NCBI GenBank assembly: GCA_030425925.1
Contig: JAUHZO010000012.1
Location: 84,106-148,105 of the forward strand
DNA length: 64,000 bases
DNA from: Alphaproteobacteria bacterium
Lineage (GTDB): Bacteria; Pseudomonadota; Alphaproteobacteria; Rhodobacterales; Rhodobacteraceae
Direction: 5' to 3'
Shown here piece after piece: positions 55,772-64,000 of this stretch (positions within the stretch are counted from its first letter, which is position 1; each line of letters opens with the position of its first letter). Under the pieces are notes generated by a model. That model saw only the letters and a program-made list of their open reading frames with translations. It searched no databases and was not told where the DNA came from. The translations under genes were made by a program, and so were the position numbers.

Positions 55772-56554
55772 CATAGTCCTGCATAGCAAGGTGCCATTTG
55801 GTCTGGTCGGCGATTAGCGTGCGTGTTGCGACTATGAACCCGGCTTGGTTACGAACACCCACAGAGAATGTATTGAACTCTCATGGCCACAGACCTGCGA
55901 TGCGACACCTAGAGAGAGCAGGTTCTGGCCATTCATCCGCACACGCAAGATGTGTTTTGTAGTACAAAACTATCTTGGCAAGGGGGCCGCTGCGCGCCCC
56001 CGTTGCATCCCCCAGGCTGTGGCTCTTTCAGGGCGTTGAACCCGTTTCAGAGCCAGTAGATCGTATCGCCGATTAATCACTCGCGGGAGACTTCGCTCTC
56101 CCAGCACCCATCGACTTGGTGGGCGTTCCTGCCCCCAAGACCCCAGACCATGCCATGGAGGCCACTTCATGGAGACCAACCCTGCGCGGTTCGGATGCCG
56201 CCATCTTGCCGAAGATGGATCACTCTCAGGGGCTTATCGCCGCCCCCGAACCCAGCTCGTCGGACTTGGAGAACTGCCGCTCCACCGACACCGAACCATG
56301 CACAATCGACCGCCCGATTGATCCCCGATCAGGGGAGCGCTCCCGCTTCCCCCGATACCCCTTTGACCACATCGTTGAGACGACTTCATCGAGCCCTTGC
56401 CTACAGCCACAGGGAGCATCTGTGGAAAACTACTCATCCACCACATTGCGTGATGCGCACGTTTTGCCAACCTGCTAGTCTTCTTGGGAAATCCATTCGC
56501 TAGGAACTGTTTTAGCAATGGATCGAATGACCACCCGAGCAGACCGAGGCCGCA
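55772..56554. other. 783 bases without a supported gene
   Basis: Small open frames here lack ribosome-binding sites and protein-like composition. Visible structure: a GC-rich hairpin around 55983-56002 (GGGGGC..GCCCCC type) and GGGAGA-CTTCGC-TCTCCC at 56085-56102. It may be the remnant of a gene or a regulatory region of the R-M operon, whose promoter must lie at its right end. Confidence 0.5.
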
Positions 56555-58003
56555 TTGTACGAGAACGCATTCAACAAGATCGAACGAGACCTTCGCGCTG
56601 AAGAAGGCATCGCCAATGAGCTGGACTACGTCGAACAGACCTCTTGGGTTCTGTTCCTAAAATACCTGCACGATCTTGAAACAGAACGAGCTGATCGCGC
56701 CGAACTTGACGGCGAAAATTATACTCCGATCATCGACGGCGAATTCCGCTGGGACAAATGGGCCGCACCGAATAAGGACGGCGAGTTTGACCACAACACT
56801 GCCCGCATCGGCGATGACCTGATCAAATTCGTTGATCAGGAGCTTTTCCCGTATCTCGCATCTTTCCGTCAGTCGGCGACAAGCCCGCAGACGATCCAAT
56901 ACAAGATCAGCGAAGTCTTTACCGAGCTTCGCAACAAGTTCCGTTCAGGCTATATCTTGCGCGATGTTCTCGAAGCAGTCGACGGCCTCTCCTTCAACAC
57001 CCAGGCCGAGCGGCACGAACTTTCCCAGCTCTACGAAACCCGCATCCGCCGCATGGGCAATGCTGGACGCAACGGGGGCGAATACTACACTCCGCGCCCG
57101 CTCATCCGCGCCATGATCAGAGTCACGGCACCCAAGATCGGCGAGACAATCTATGACGGCGCGGTTGGCTCTGCGGGCTTCCTTTGCGAGGCCTATGACT
57201 ACCTGCGCACCGACAAGCTCTCGGCATCCGAATACGAAACCCTGCAAACCAACACTTTCTACGGCCAGGAGAAGAAGGGCCTCGCCTACATCATCGGGAT
57301 CATGAACATGGTCCTTCACGGGATCGAAGCGCCAAACCTGATCCACTCCAACACGCTCAATGAGAACGTGATGGATATTCAGGAGAAGGACCGCCATGAC
57401 GTCATCCTCGCCAATCCGCCTTTCGGCGGGGGCGAGCGGCGCGAAGTACAACAGAATTTCCCGATCCGCACGGGCGAAACAGCGTATCTGTTCCTGCAAC
57501 ACTTCATCCGCAAGCTAAGGGCTGGCGGGCGCGCCGCCGTGGTGATCAAGAACACCTTCCTCAGCAACACCGACAACGCTTCCATTGCGTTACGCAAGGA
57601 ATTGCTGGAAGCGGCGGAGCTGCACACGATCCTCGATTGCCCGCAAGGCACCTTTCAGGGCGCGGGCGTAAAGACCGTGGTGCTGTTCTTTGAGAAAGGC
57701 GCGCCGACGCGGGACATCTGGTATTACCAGTTCGATCCAGGGCGCAGCCTTGGCAAGACTAACCCGCTGAACGACGACGATCTGGCGGAGTTCATCGAGC
57801 TGCAACGCACCCGCTCGAACGGCCCGAAAAGCTGGATCGTGAACCGCGCCGATTTGGACGAGGAATCATTTGACCTGTCCGTCAAGAATCCCAACGCACC
57901 AGAGGCCGAGGCACTGCGCAGCCCCGAAAAAATCATAACCGACATGCTGGCACGGGATGCCGAGACGGCGCAAATCCTCGAAGACATTCGGGGGATGCTG
58001 TGA
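56555..58003 (+). CDS. hsdM: Type I restriction-modification methyltransferase subunit HsdM
   Basis: 482-residue N6-adenine methyltransferase subunit that modifies the host site together with HsdS. An N-terminal helical domain (NELDYVEQTSWVLFLKYLHDLE) precedes the SAM site DGAVGSAGFLCEAY and the catalytic NPPF in ILANPPFGGGE. The start is TTG 56555; a TGA lies nine codons upstream in frame, limiting choices. The stop overlaps hsdS (GTGA). Confidence 0.95.
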   Translation: MYENAFNKIERDLRAEEGIANELDYVEQTSWVLFLKYLHDLETERADRAELDGENYTPIIDGEFRWDKWAAPNKDGEFDHNTARIGDDLIKFVDQELFPYLASFRQSATSPQTIQYKISEVFTELRNKFRSGYILRDVLEAVDGLSFNTQAERHELSQLYETRIRRMGNAGRNGGEYYTPRPLIRAMIRVTAPKIGETIYDGAVGSAGFLCEAYDYLRTDKLSASEYETLQTNTFYGQEKKGLAYIIGIMNMVLHGIEAPNLIHSNTLNENVMDIQEKDRHDVILANPPFGGGERREVQQNFPIRTGETAYLFLQHFIRKLRAGGRAAVVIKNTFLSNTDNASIALRKELLEAAELHTILDCPQGTFQGAGVKTVVLFFEKGAPTRDIWYYQFDPGRSLGKTNPLNDDDLAEFIELQRTRSNGPKSWIVNRADLDEESFDLSVKNPNAPEAEALRSPEKIITDMLARDAETAQILEDIRGML

Positions 58004-59187
58004 AGGACGTTGCTAAAACAGGATGGGAGACGAGGCCACTTGGCGAAGTTTGCACGCTAATCAATGGTCGAGCTTACAAAAAACCAGAGCTTCTTAATGA
58101 CGGTCCGTACCCAGTTTTGAGGGTCGGAAATTTCTTCACGAACAATCATTGGTATTACTCTGATCTAGAGCTTGATGAAGACAAGTATTGCGACGATGGC
58201 GACTTACTATATGCATGGTCAGCCTCATTTGGCCCGCGTATTTGGAGAGGCGGAAAAGTAATCTACCACTATCATATCTGGAAGGTGCTTCCTTCGGATC
58301 GTGTAGATCGTGACTTCCTCTACTACTTTTTTGACTGGGACAAAGAACTTATCAAGAAGGAACAAGGTGCAGGAGCCACCATGATCCACGTTTCCAAGGG
58401 ATCGATGGAAGCACGTGCTTTCCCCCTCCCGCCGCTCGACGAACAGCAGCGGATTGCAGCGATTCTGGACGAGGCCTTCGAGGGTCTGGCCCGCGCCCGC
58501 GCCCACGCGGAAGCCAACCTAAAAAATGCGCGGGAACTGTTTGACGAGGCCGAAGCAAGGCTGTTTCGGGACATCTCAAATGAATCAACAGAAACAACTC
58601 TTGGCGAACTCGCATCTTTCAGAAATGGCCTTAACTACTCGCGCTCTAGCCAAGGAGACGAAGTGAAAGTGGTCGGCGTTGGAGACTTTCAAGATAATTT
58701 TTTGATCCCCACCGACACGCTTTCCGTCACCAGGATTGACGGAAAACTCAGTGAAGATGACAAACTCCTTGCGGGGGATATCCTTGCGGTTAGATCAAAC
58801 GGCAATCGCGATCTCATTGGTCGCACGATGCTTATGCCTGAGAGTGAAGAACCGACCTCGTTTTCTGGTTTCACCATACGCATTCGGCTGAGTAGCGAAG
58901 ATGTTTTTCCAGAGTACGTATGCTCTTACCTACGAACGAGAATCGCCAGAGAAAAGCTGACGGCAGGAGGCGGCGGAGCAAACATTAGCAATCTCAATCA
59001 GCGCATTCTTTCGTCTTTCCCGATCTCCTACCCTGACAAAGACGGTCAGCGAGAAGCACTATTTCGCTTGGAACGACTTCGAGAAAAATCGAAACGCTTG
59101 TTAGAAAGCGCTTCTGCGAAATTGAACGATATTGACGACCTCCGCCAATCCCTCTTGCAAAAAGCCTTCACGGGCGAATTAACATGA
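58000..59187 (+). CDS. hsdS: Type I restriction-modification specificity subunit HsdS
   Basis: 395 residues with two target-recognition domains, each followed by a helical spacer: the first around residues 10-155 (RPLGEVCTLINGRAYKK) ending in PPLDEQQRIAAILDEAFEGL, the second around 205-365 ending in a similar helix (LFRLERLREKSKRLLESA). GTG 58000 overlaps the hsdM stop. The recognition sequence cannot be read from the protein. Confidence 0.93.
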   Translation: MKDVAKTGWETRPLGEVCTLINGRAYKKPELLNDGPYPVLRVGNFFTNNHWYYSDLELDEDKYCDDGDLLYAWSASFGPRIWRGGKVIYHYHIWKVLPSDRVDRDFLYYFFDWDKELIKKEQGAGATMIHVSKGSMEARAFPLPPLDEQQRIAAILDEAFEGLARARAHAEANLKNARELFDEAEARLFRDISNESTETTLGELASFRNGLNYSRSSQGDEVKVVGVGDFQDNFLIPTDTLSVTRIDGKLSEDDKLLAGDILAVRSNGNRDLIGRTMLMPESEEPTSFSGFTIRIRLSSEDVFPEYVCSYLRTRIAREKLTAGGGGANISNLNQRILSSFPISYPDKDGQREALFRLERLREKSKRLLESASAKLNDIDDLRQSLLQKAFTGELT

Positions 59188-59204
59188 CGTAACGAGTAGA
59201 GAAG

Positions 59205-61529
59205 ATGAGCATTCACGACGAAACCGAAGCCGATACCCGCGCCGAGCGCATTGACCCCGTCCTTGCGGCGGCGGGTTGGGGCAAGAACGGCTCCAAGGTT
59301 CGGCGTGAAGTCATTTGTCCTGGGCGGATCCAATCAGGCGGCACACGCGGCAAGGGTCTGTCTGCCGATTACGTGCTGATCCACAAAGGTCAGAAGCTAG
59401 CCGTCCTAGAATCCAAGCGCGCTGGTGTCAGCCACCGCAACGGCGTCGGTCAGGCCAAGGACTACGCAACTCGTCTCGGTTCACGCTACGCTTACGCTTC
59501 CAACGGCTTGAACTGGTATCAGATCGACATGGCCAATGGGGCCGAGGGCGACATGGACTTGCCGTTCCCAACGCCCGATGAGCTTTGGGATCGCACCTTT
59601 GCCGACTGCAACGACTGGCGTGAGCGCTTCGGCGCGGTGGACTTTGAGACGGATGGCGGCAAGTGGGAGCTGCGCTACTACCAGCACAAGGCAATAACGG
59701 CAGCTCTTGAGGCCGTGGCCAAGGGCGACCGCCGCATCCTCCTAACGCTCGCCACAGGTACAGGTAAGACCTCCATCGCCTTCCAGATTGCATGGAAGTT
59801 GTTCCAGGCGAAGTGGAACCTTTCAGGCGAACCTGTTCGCCGTCCGCGTATCCTGTTCCTCGCCGACCGCAACATCCTCGCCGATCAAGCCTACAATGCT
59901 TTCTCCGCATTCCCGAATGACGCCGTCACGCGGATCGAGCCCGATACGATCCGGAAGAACCGTGGCAAGCCGCCGAAGAATGCCAGCCTGTTCTTCACGA
60001 TCTTCCAGACCTTCATGACAGGTGAAGGCGAGCCCGTTTACACGCAATACCCGCCAGACTTCTTCGACTTCATCGTGATTGATGAATGCCACCGAGGCGG
60101 AGCGAAGGATGAAAGCGAATGGCGGCGTTTGCTGGAATACTTCGAGCCAGCCGCCCAGCTCGGCCTGACAGCCACGCCCAAGCGCAAGCACAACGCGGAC
60201 ACCTACGCTTATTTCGGCGAGCCCGTTTACACCTACGCCCTGCGTGACGGGATCGAAGACGGCTTCCTCACGCCGTTCAAAGTTCGCCAGATGGCCAGCA
60301 CTATCGATGAATATGTTTATGATGGCAGTGACCAACTGATGGTTGGTAACATCGAAGAAGGCGATAAGTTCACCGAAGGCGATTTCAACACACGCATCAT
60401 CATTGAAGAGCGTGAGCTCAGCCGCGTCAAAGAATTCATGAGCCAGATTGATCAGCGCCAAAAGACGTTGGTCTTCTGCGCTACGCAGGATCATGCAGCG
60501 CTCGTTCGTGACCTGATTAACCAAGTGAAGGACAGCACCAATCCGAACTATTGCCACCGCGTCACAGCCGATGACGGCGCTGTCGGTGAGCAGCACCTTC
60601 GCGATTTTCAGGACAACGACAAAACGATCCCTACCATCCTGACGACATCGCAGAAGCTGTCAACAGGCGTTGATGCCCGCAACATCCGCCATATCGTTCT
60701 AATGCGACCGATCCGCTCAATGATCGAATTCAAGCAGATCATCGGGCGCGGGACGAGAACCTATGAAGGCAAAGATTTCTTCACGATCTGGGATTTCGTG
60801 AAGGCGCACGAGAACTTCAACGATCCTGAATGGGATGGTGAGCCCTTGGAGCCCGAAGAGCCGAGAGGGCCGCGCACCTCGCCTGGAGGCCCTGAACCTG
60901 GACCAGAGGGTGAACCGCCCGAAGGCGGCGACGGTCCCGAGCCACCCAAAGAAAAAATTGTGGTCAAGCTCTCGGACGGTAGCGTCCGCAAGATCAGGTA
61001 CATCGCATCCACGACTTACTGGAGCCCCGAAGGAAAACCGATTTCGGCGCAAGAGTTCTTGAAACGCTTGTTCGGCGATCTATCGGGCATTGTGGCCGAT
61101 GAAGATCAGCTGCGCGCTGTTTGGAGCGATCCCGACAACCGCGAGCGCTTCTTGGAGCAGTTGTCTGATAGAGGATATGATCGAGACCGACTGGATGACA
61201 TTCGCAGGCTGGTCGATGCGCCTGACAGCGATCTGTTTGACGTGCTCAGCTACATCCTGTTCACGAACCCACCCAAGACACGGCACGAGCGAGCCAACAA
61301 CGTTCGATCCGATGGCATGGATGAGGCTCAGGATGAGACCAAGGCACTCCTCCTGGCGATCTTGGCGGCATACGAAGAACGCGGGGAAAGCGAGCTGGCG
61401 ACGAAGAAGCTCGGAACCTTCCTGACCGCGCGCTACGGTAGCGTCAGTGAGGGTAAAGCAAAGCTCGGCGGGCTCGATTCAATTAAGGGCGCTTTCCGAA
61501 AGATGCAGGGAACACTCTATAGCGACTAG
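59205..61529 (+). CDS. hsdR: Type I restriction endonuclease subunit HsdR
   Basis: 774-residue motor and nuclease subunit. The nuclease site is LESKRAGV (PD-(D/E)xK type) near residue 70. Superfamily 2 helicase motifs: Walker A ATGTGKT (183-189), DECH (293-296), GLTATP, and motif VI in IGRGTRT. A Pro/Glu-rich linker follows near residue 560, then a helical domain contacting HsdM. It starts 17 bases after hsdS. The set of three is intact, so the system may be functional. Confidence 0.95.
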   Translation: MSIHDETEADTRAERIDPVLAAAGWGKNGSKVRREVICPGRIQSGGTRGKGLSADYVLIHKGQKLAVLESKRAGVSHRNGVGQAKDYATRLGSRYAYASNGLNWYQIDMANGAEGDMDLPFPTPDELWDRTFADCNDWRERFGAVDFETDGGKWELRYYQHKAITAALEAVAKGDRRILLTLATGTGKTSIAFQIAWKLFQAKWNLSGEPVRRPRILFLADRNILADQAYNAFSAFPNDAVTRIEPDTIRKNRGKPPKNASLFFTIFQTFMTGEGEPVYTQYPPDFFDFIVIDECHRGGAKDESEWRRLLEYFEPAAQLGLTATPKRKHNADTYAYFGEPVYTYALRDGIEDGFLTPFKVRQMASTIDEYVYDGSDQLMVGNIEEGDKFTEGDFNTRIIIEERELSRVKEFMSQIDQRQKTLVFCATQDHAALVRDLINQVKDSTNPNYCHRVTADDGAVGEQHLRDFQDNDKTIPTILTTSQKLSTGVDARNIRHIVLMRPIRSMIEFKQIIGRGTRTYEGKDFFTIWDFVKAHENFNDPEWDGEPLEPEEPRGPRTSPGGPEPGPEGEPPEGGDGPEPPKEKIVVKLSDGSVRKIRYIASTTYWSPEGKPISAQEFLKRLFGDLSGIVADEDQLRAVWSDPDNRERFLEQLSDRGYDRDRLDDIRRLVDAPDSDLFDVLSYILFTNPPKTRHERANNVRSDGMDEAQDETKALLLAILAAYEERGESELATKKLGTFLTARYGSVSEGKAKLGGLDSIKGAFRKMQGTLYSD

Positions 61530-61552
61530 TTCGCTTGCGTGGAAATCAACGA

Positions 61553-62584
61553 ATGACAATCGAAGGACGATATCTGGATGAAATACTGAGGAAGCTCTAC
61601 CGAGAGCTTTCTAAAAGCACAGATACGTTTGAAGCAAGCAAAGGCAAGGGGCAGGATCTTCTTGGGCAGAAGGTAGTCCTAAAGGATCCACGCGCCAGGA
61701 TTAGTGCAACAGCAACACGTGGCATGCTCATTTCTGCTCTCGCAGAGTTTTGCTGGTACATGAGCGGCAGCGCTGACCTCGACTTCATTCGGTTCTATCT
61801 GAAAGACTATCCGCCGAAAGAAGCAACTGGCTCCCTGAGAGAAGCTTACGGTCCACGACTTAAAGGGACAGGTGAGTTTGGATACGATATTGACCAGATT
61901 AGTCGAGTTATTGAAAAGCTCCGAAAGAAGCCTGATACGCGCCGAGCAGCGATCACGCTTCTAGAGTCTTCCGATTTGGAACCAAGCCAAAAGGAAGCGC
62001 CATGCACGGTTGGTCTTCAATTCATTAGAAGGCGCGAACGCCTGCACCTGGTGGCTATGATGCGCTCGAACGATGCCTATCTTGGCTTCCCTCATGATGT
62101 CTTCTGTTTCACCATGATCCAGGAGCTGGTTGCGCGATCTCTTGGAATTAAAGTCGGTGACTACCATCATTTTGCAACAAGCCTGCATCTATACGAAAGC
62201 GATCAGGATTCTGTTGCCGCATATCTTGGCGAAGGTTTTCAAAACCCAGTGTTTGCTATGCCAAAAATGCCTTCTGGATGTCAGATGGATAACCTTGGCG
62301 CTTTCCTTGAAGTCGAGCGAGCCATTCGCAAAGGCGACATTACGAATGCTGATCAGATTTCGCTGCCTCAGTATTGGCGAGACCTCTCGCTGGTTCTGCT
62401 GAGATGTGCTGACTCGCGGTATAAGAGGGGAACCAAGGTTCGCGAAGAAAACTTCGACCAGATCAGCAATCAATTCTATAAAAACTTTTTCATCAAACGA
62501 CCCAAGGTCTTGCCAAGTGGTGAGACTCAAAAGTTGGTTCAAGACAATCTCGATTTAGGGGACGAGCAGGTAAATGCGAATTAA
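61553..62584 (+). CDS. Thymidylate-synthase-fold enzyme (possible pyrimidine hydroxymethylase)
   Basis: 343 residues aligning by eye with thymidylate synthase along its length: Glu65 in ALAEFCWYMSG, the phosphate-binding Arg130-Arg131 in PDTRRAAI, the nucleophile Cys151 in APCTVGLQF, RSNDAYLG, and GDYHHFATSLHLYE. Two positions differ: Thr follows the nucleophile (His in ThyA), and Asp182 (FPHD) replaces the Asn that selects dUMP. T4 dCMP hydroxymethylase has Asp there, so it may act on a cytosine nucleotide. It is probably not the housekeeping ThyA. It overlaps the next gene by 11 bases. Confidence 0.85.
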   Translation: MTIEGRYLDEILRKLYRELSKSTDTFEASKGKGQDLLGQKVVLKDPRARISATATRGMLISALAEFCWYMSGSADLDFIRFYLKDYPPKEATGSLREAYGPRLKGTGEFGYDIDQISRVIEKLRKKPDTRRAAITLLESSDLEPSQKEAPCTVGLQFIRRRERLHLVAMMRSNDAYLGFPHDVFCFTMIQELVARSLGIKVGDYHHFATSLHLYESDQDSVAAYLGEGFQNPVFAMPKMPSGCQMDNLGAFLEVERAIRKGDITNADQISLPQYWRDLSLVLLRCADSRYKRGTKVREENFDQISNQFYKNFFIKRPKVLPSGETQKLVQDNLDLGDEQVNAN

Positions 62585-63500
62585 AGATCAGGCAAAAGCC
62601 AACCAACTTTCGACGCAACTGGATGATTTCTCGGCGAACAAGATTCCTTTGGTCGGTATGAATAACGCCAATAGGAAATCGACTTTGATTGCACAGATTG
62701 TCGATAGCATTCGCCGAACGGAGTATTTGCTTCAAATATCAATTCGCTCGGCATCCGCTAGCCTATACACGCCCTACTCGGGAAGCTTTCAGCCTTTAGC
62801 TGGTGCAGCTGCGTTGCACAAGGCAGGGCAAGTCGATGATGCCTACTGGCTGGTTTACTTGGCCACACATTTTGGAAAGCACAAGCATGATGGCTGGAAC
62901 CTAACGGAGGACATCTACGGGAAGTTTGGACAAGGGGGAGTTTGGGATTGGAATGCTGCCAGCCAAAACTCGCGGGCGATAGCGAACTGGCTTCAAGCGA
63001 ACTATCCCCATGTCACGGGCGCAGGCCGATCACGACGATTTGGCAATCATCGAAAGTATGAAACGCTGAAACCTGGTCTAAAAGGTACTGGGCATGCAGT
63101 GGCGACCTACATCGATTGGATCAAAGCCCACGGCTCACATAATGCGCTCATCCAGAATGCTCAGGCCAGCGTTGGGCAAAATCCGCAGGAGGTTTTCGCG
63201 TTTCTCTACAAAGAATTAGACAACGTCGCCAAGATGGGCAGGCTTGGAAAGTTCGACTTGCTATGCAATCTCAGTAACCTGCAGATCGCACCGATCTTTC
63301 CAGACAAGGGTTACATCAAAGAGGCTACAGGGCCAAAATCCGGTGCGCAATTGCTCTTCGGGAATGGACTCAACTTGTCACAGCTGGAAGACGCATGCGT
63401 CGATCTAGCAGTTCATTTGAACGTGAGCGCACAAGTCATCGAGGATTCACTCTGCAACTGGCAAAAGAGTCCTGAAAGCTACATTTATTTTAGTGGCTAA
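62574..63500 (+). CDS. aGPT-Pplase clade 3-like protein (putative)
   Basis: 308-residue helical protein starting MRIKDQAKANQLSTQL. By memory of family sequences it resembles clade 3 of the alpha-glutamyl/putrescinyl thymine pyrophosphorylases, a helical glycosylase-like superfamily described in hypermodified phage DNA. Typical segments are YWLVYLATHFGKHK, GWNLTEDIYGKFG, GVWDWNAAS and RFGNHRKYE. I could not search, so this is unconfirmed. Its ATG lies 11 bases inside the thymidylate-synthase-like gene, and its stop overlaps the convergent ImmA-type gene. Confidence 0.6.
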   Translation: MRIKDQAKANQLSTQLDDFSANKIPLVGMNNANRKSTLIAQIVDSIRRTEYLLQISIRSASASLYTPYSGSFQPLAGAAALHKAGQVDDAYWLVYLATHFGKHKHDGWNLTEDIYGKFGQGGVWDWNAASQNSRAIANWLQANYPHVTGAGRSRRFGNHRKYETLKPGLKGTGHAVATYIDWIKAHGSHNALIQNAQASVGQNPQEVFAFLYKELDNVAKMGRLGKFDLLCNLSNLQIAPIFPDKGYIKEATGPKSGAQLLFGNGLNLSQLEDACVDLAVHLNVSAQVIEDSLCNWQKSPESYIYFSG

Positions 63501-63883
63501 TCGATCCAACGGTAGCGCCGCTTTAGGTGCTGCATTTGATTATATCCAATGATGCGTGCATGTTGGAGTTGGCCAACAACTAAACCAGGAGCAATTCCGA
63601 CTTTCTTCGCAAAATCGATGATAAGCGTTTTAGACGCGACTAGTCCGAGAAACTCTTCCTGATGCATCATAGGAACGACAACCTGCGATGCGAACTCATT
63701 GGCTTCATTTTCGCACTCTTCTTCCTTCAGTTCTGTGTTTTCGAGGATTGGCATTTTGTCAAAGTGCAAAAGCAAATGCCCGACTTCATGGAACAACGAG
63801 AACCAAAATTGATCGTCAGATAGATATCGAAAACTCAACTGGATATGCGGTGTGTCGTCTGCCAGTATCCGAATGGAAACGGC
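63497..63883 (-). pseudogene. ImmA/IrrE-type (M78) peptidase gene, 5' end cut off
   Basis: Encodes the C-terminal part of an M78-family zinc peptidase with the HExxH motif in FSLFHEVGHLLLH and ligand Glu in NEANEFASQ. Codons remain in a sensible frame (reading TAVSIRILADDTPHIQLSFRY) up to about 63884, then meet IS-like sequence and a TAA. The upstream part, including the usual start, is missing, so the gene is probably broken by the insertion. Such peptidases commonly act with a repressor or antitoxin. Confidence 0.7.
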
Positions 63884-64000
63884 GGTGCAAAATTAGGCCA
63901 CGGTAGCGGCGGGATCATCCCGCTGCCGGCGGAGTAAAATCCTGCCACTTTTCCCTTCTTGCGGCGGCAGGGAGGGTGGGGAGATCTATACCGTGGAACT
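63884..64000 (+). mobile_element. End of a probable IS21-family insertion sequence
   Basis: The sequence begins with TGCAAAATTAGGCCACGG and includes a related segment, GTAAAATCCTGCCACTTTT, resembling the multiple short repeats at IS21-family ends. The last bases read GEIYTVEL in one frame, as at the start of an IstA transposase, possibly with GTG 63993 as start. The gene runs out of the window. Confidence 0.55.

Noticed and set aside
55845..56518. Several small frames in the gap before hsdM
   Set aside because: No ribosome-binding sites, no recognisable product and poor composition; I left the region unassigned.
61553..62584. Housekeeping thymidylate synthase
   Set aside because: Island position, the Asn-to-Asp change and the Thr after the nucleophile argue against a dTMP-forming role, though only an assay would settle it.
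44931..64000. Right-hand attachment site of the island
   Set aside because: I found no second copy of the tRNA-Arg 3' end in the window, so the island is assumed to extend beyond the right edge.

Overview
The window is GC-rich chromosomal DNA of an alphaproteobacterium, most likely a Rhodobacterales (Roseobacter-group) species. I base this on protein character, codon use, the iscR-nifS-sufB...sufC-sufD-sufS layout with an Irr/ICE-type iron box, the bactofilin/M23 pair and several short palindromic intergenic repeats of a kind I associate with this group. No database could be searched, so the placement is inference.

Bases 1-44930 are ordinary core genome. In order: tandem M20 amidohydrolases; rsgA; a glycosyltransferase-like gene; fabF-mltG; a YjbR-type gene; cysS; a cimA-methyltransferase-squalene/phytoene synthase-like operon; an MFS transporter; a cobK-like, DNA glycosylase and esterase run; an HNH nuclease; a minus-strand block of two envelope proteins, bactofilin, M23 peptidase, a ferritin-like DUF455 protein and bcp; a large AsmA-type protein; queA; a second MFS transporter; DUF924 and lpdA; and a few small genes. 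Then comes the iron-sulfur assembly operon (32.4-43.2 kb). It starts at a promoter whose -10 is covered by an ICE-like box. It has a second ICE-like box inside the desulfurase gene, and seven genes unrelated to Fe-S assembly lie between sufB and sufC. A fused MFS/spermidine-synthase-like gene and tRNA-Arg(CCG) end the core part.

From 44931 to the right edge is an integrated genomic island of visibly lower GC. It enters at the 3' end of tRNA-Arg and carries a large serine recombinase whose frame runs antisense through the tRNA. Next is a minus-strand block of a VirD4/TraG coupling protein and small membrane proteins, with no recognisable relaxase. The cargo follows on the plus strand: an AT-rich pair (unknown protein plus ankyrin-type protein), an IS5-family element, a complete type I restriction-modification set (hsdM, hsdS, hsdR), and a coupled pair made of a thymidylate-synthase-fold enzyme and a protein resembling the alpha-glutamyl/putrescinyl-thymine pyrophosphorylase (aGPT-Pplase) family. 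An ImmA-type peptidase gene is cut off by what looks like the end of an IS21-family element at the window edge. The right attachment site is not in the window.

The best candidate for an undescribed system is the thymidylate-synthase-like/aGPT-Pplase-like pair beside the type I R-M genes (61.5-63.5 kb). It may be a chromosomal base-modification or nucleotide-based defence module. The iron boxes in the suf operon are the best regulatory finding.
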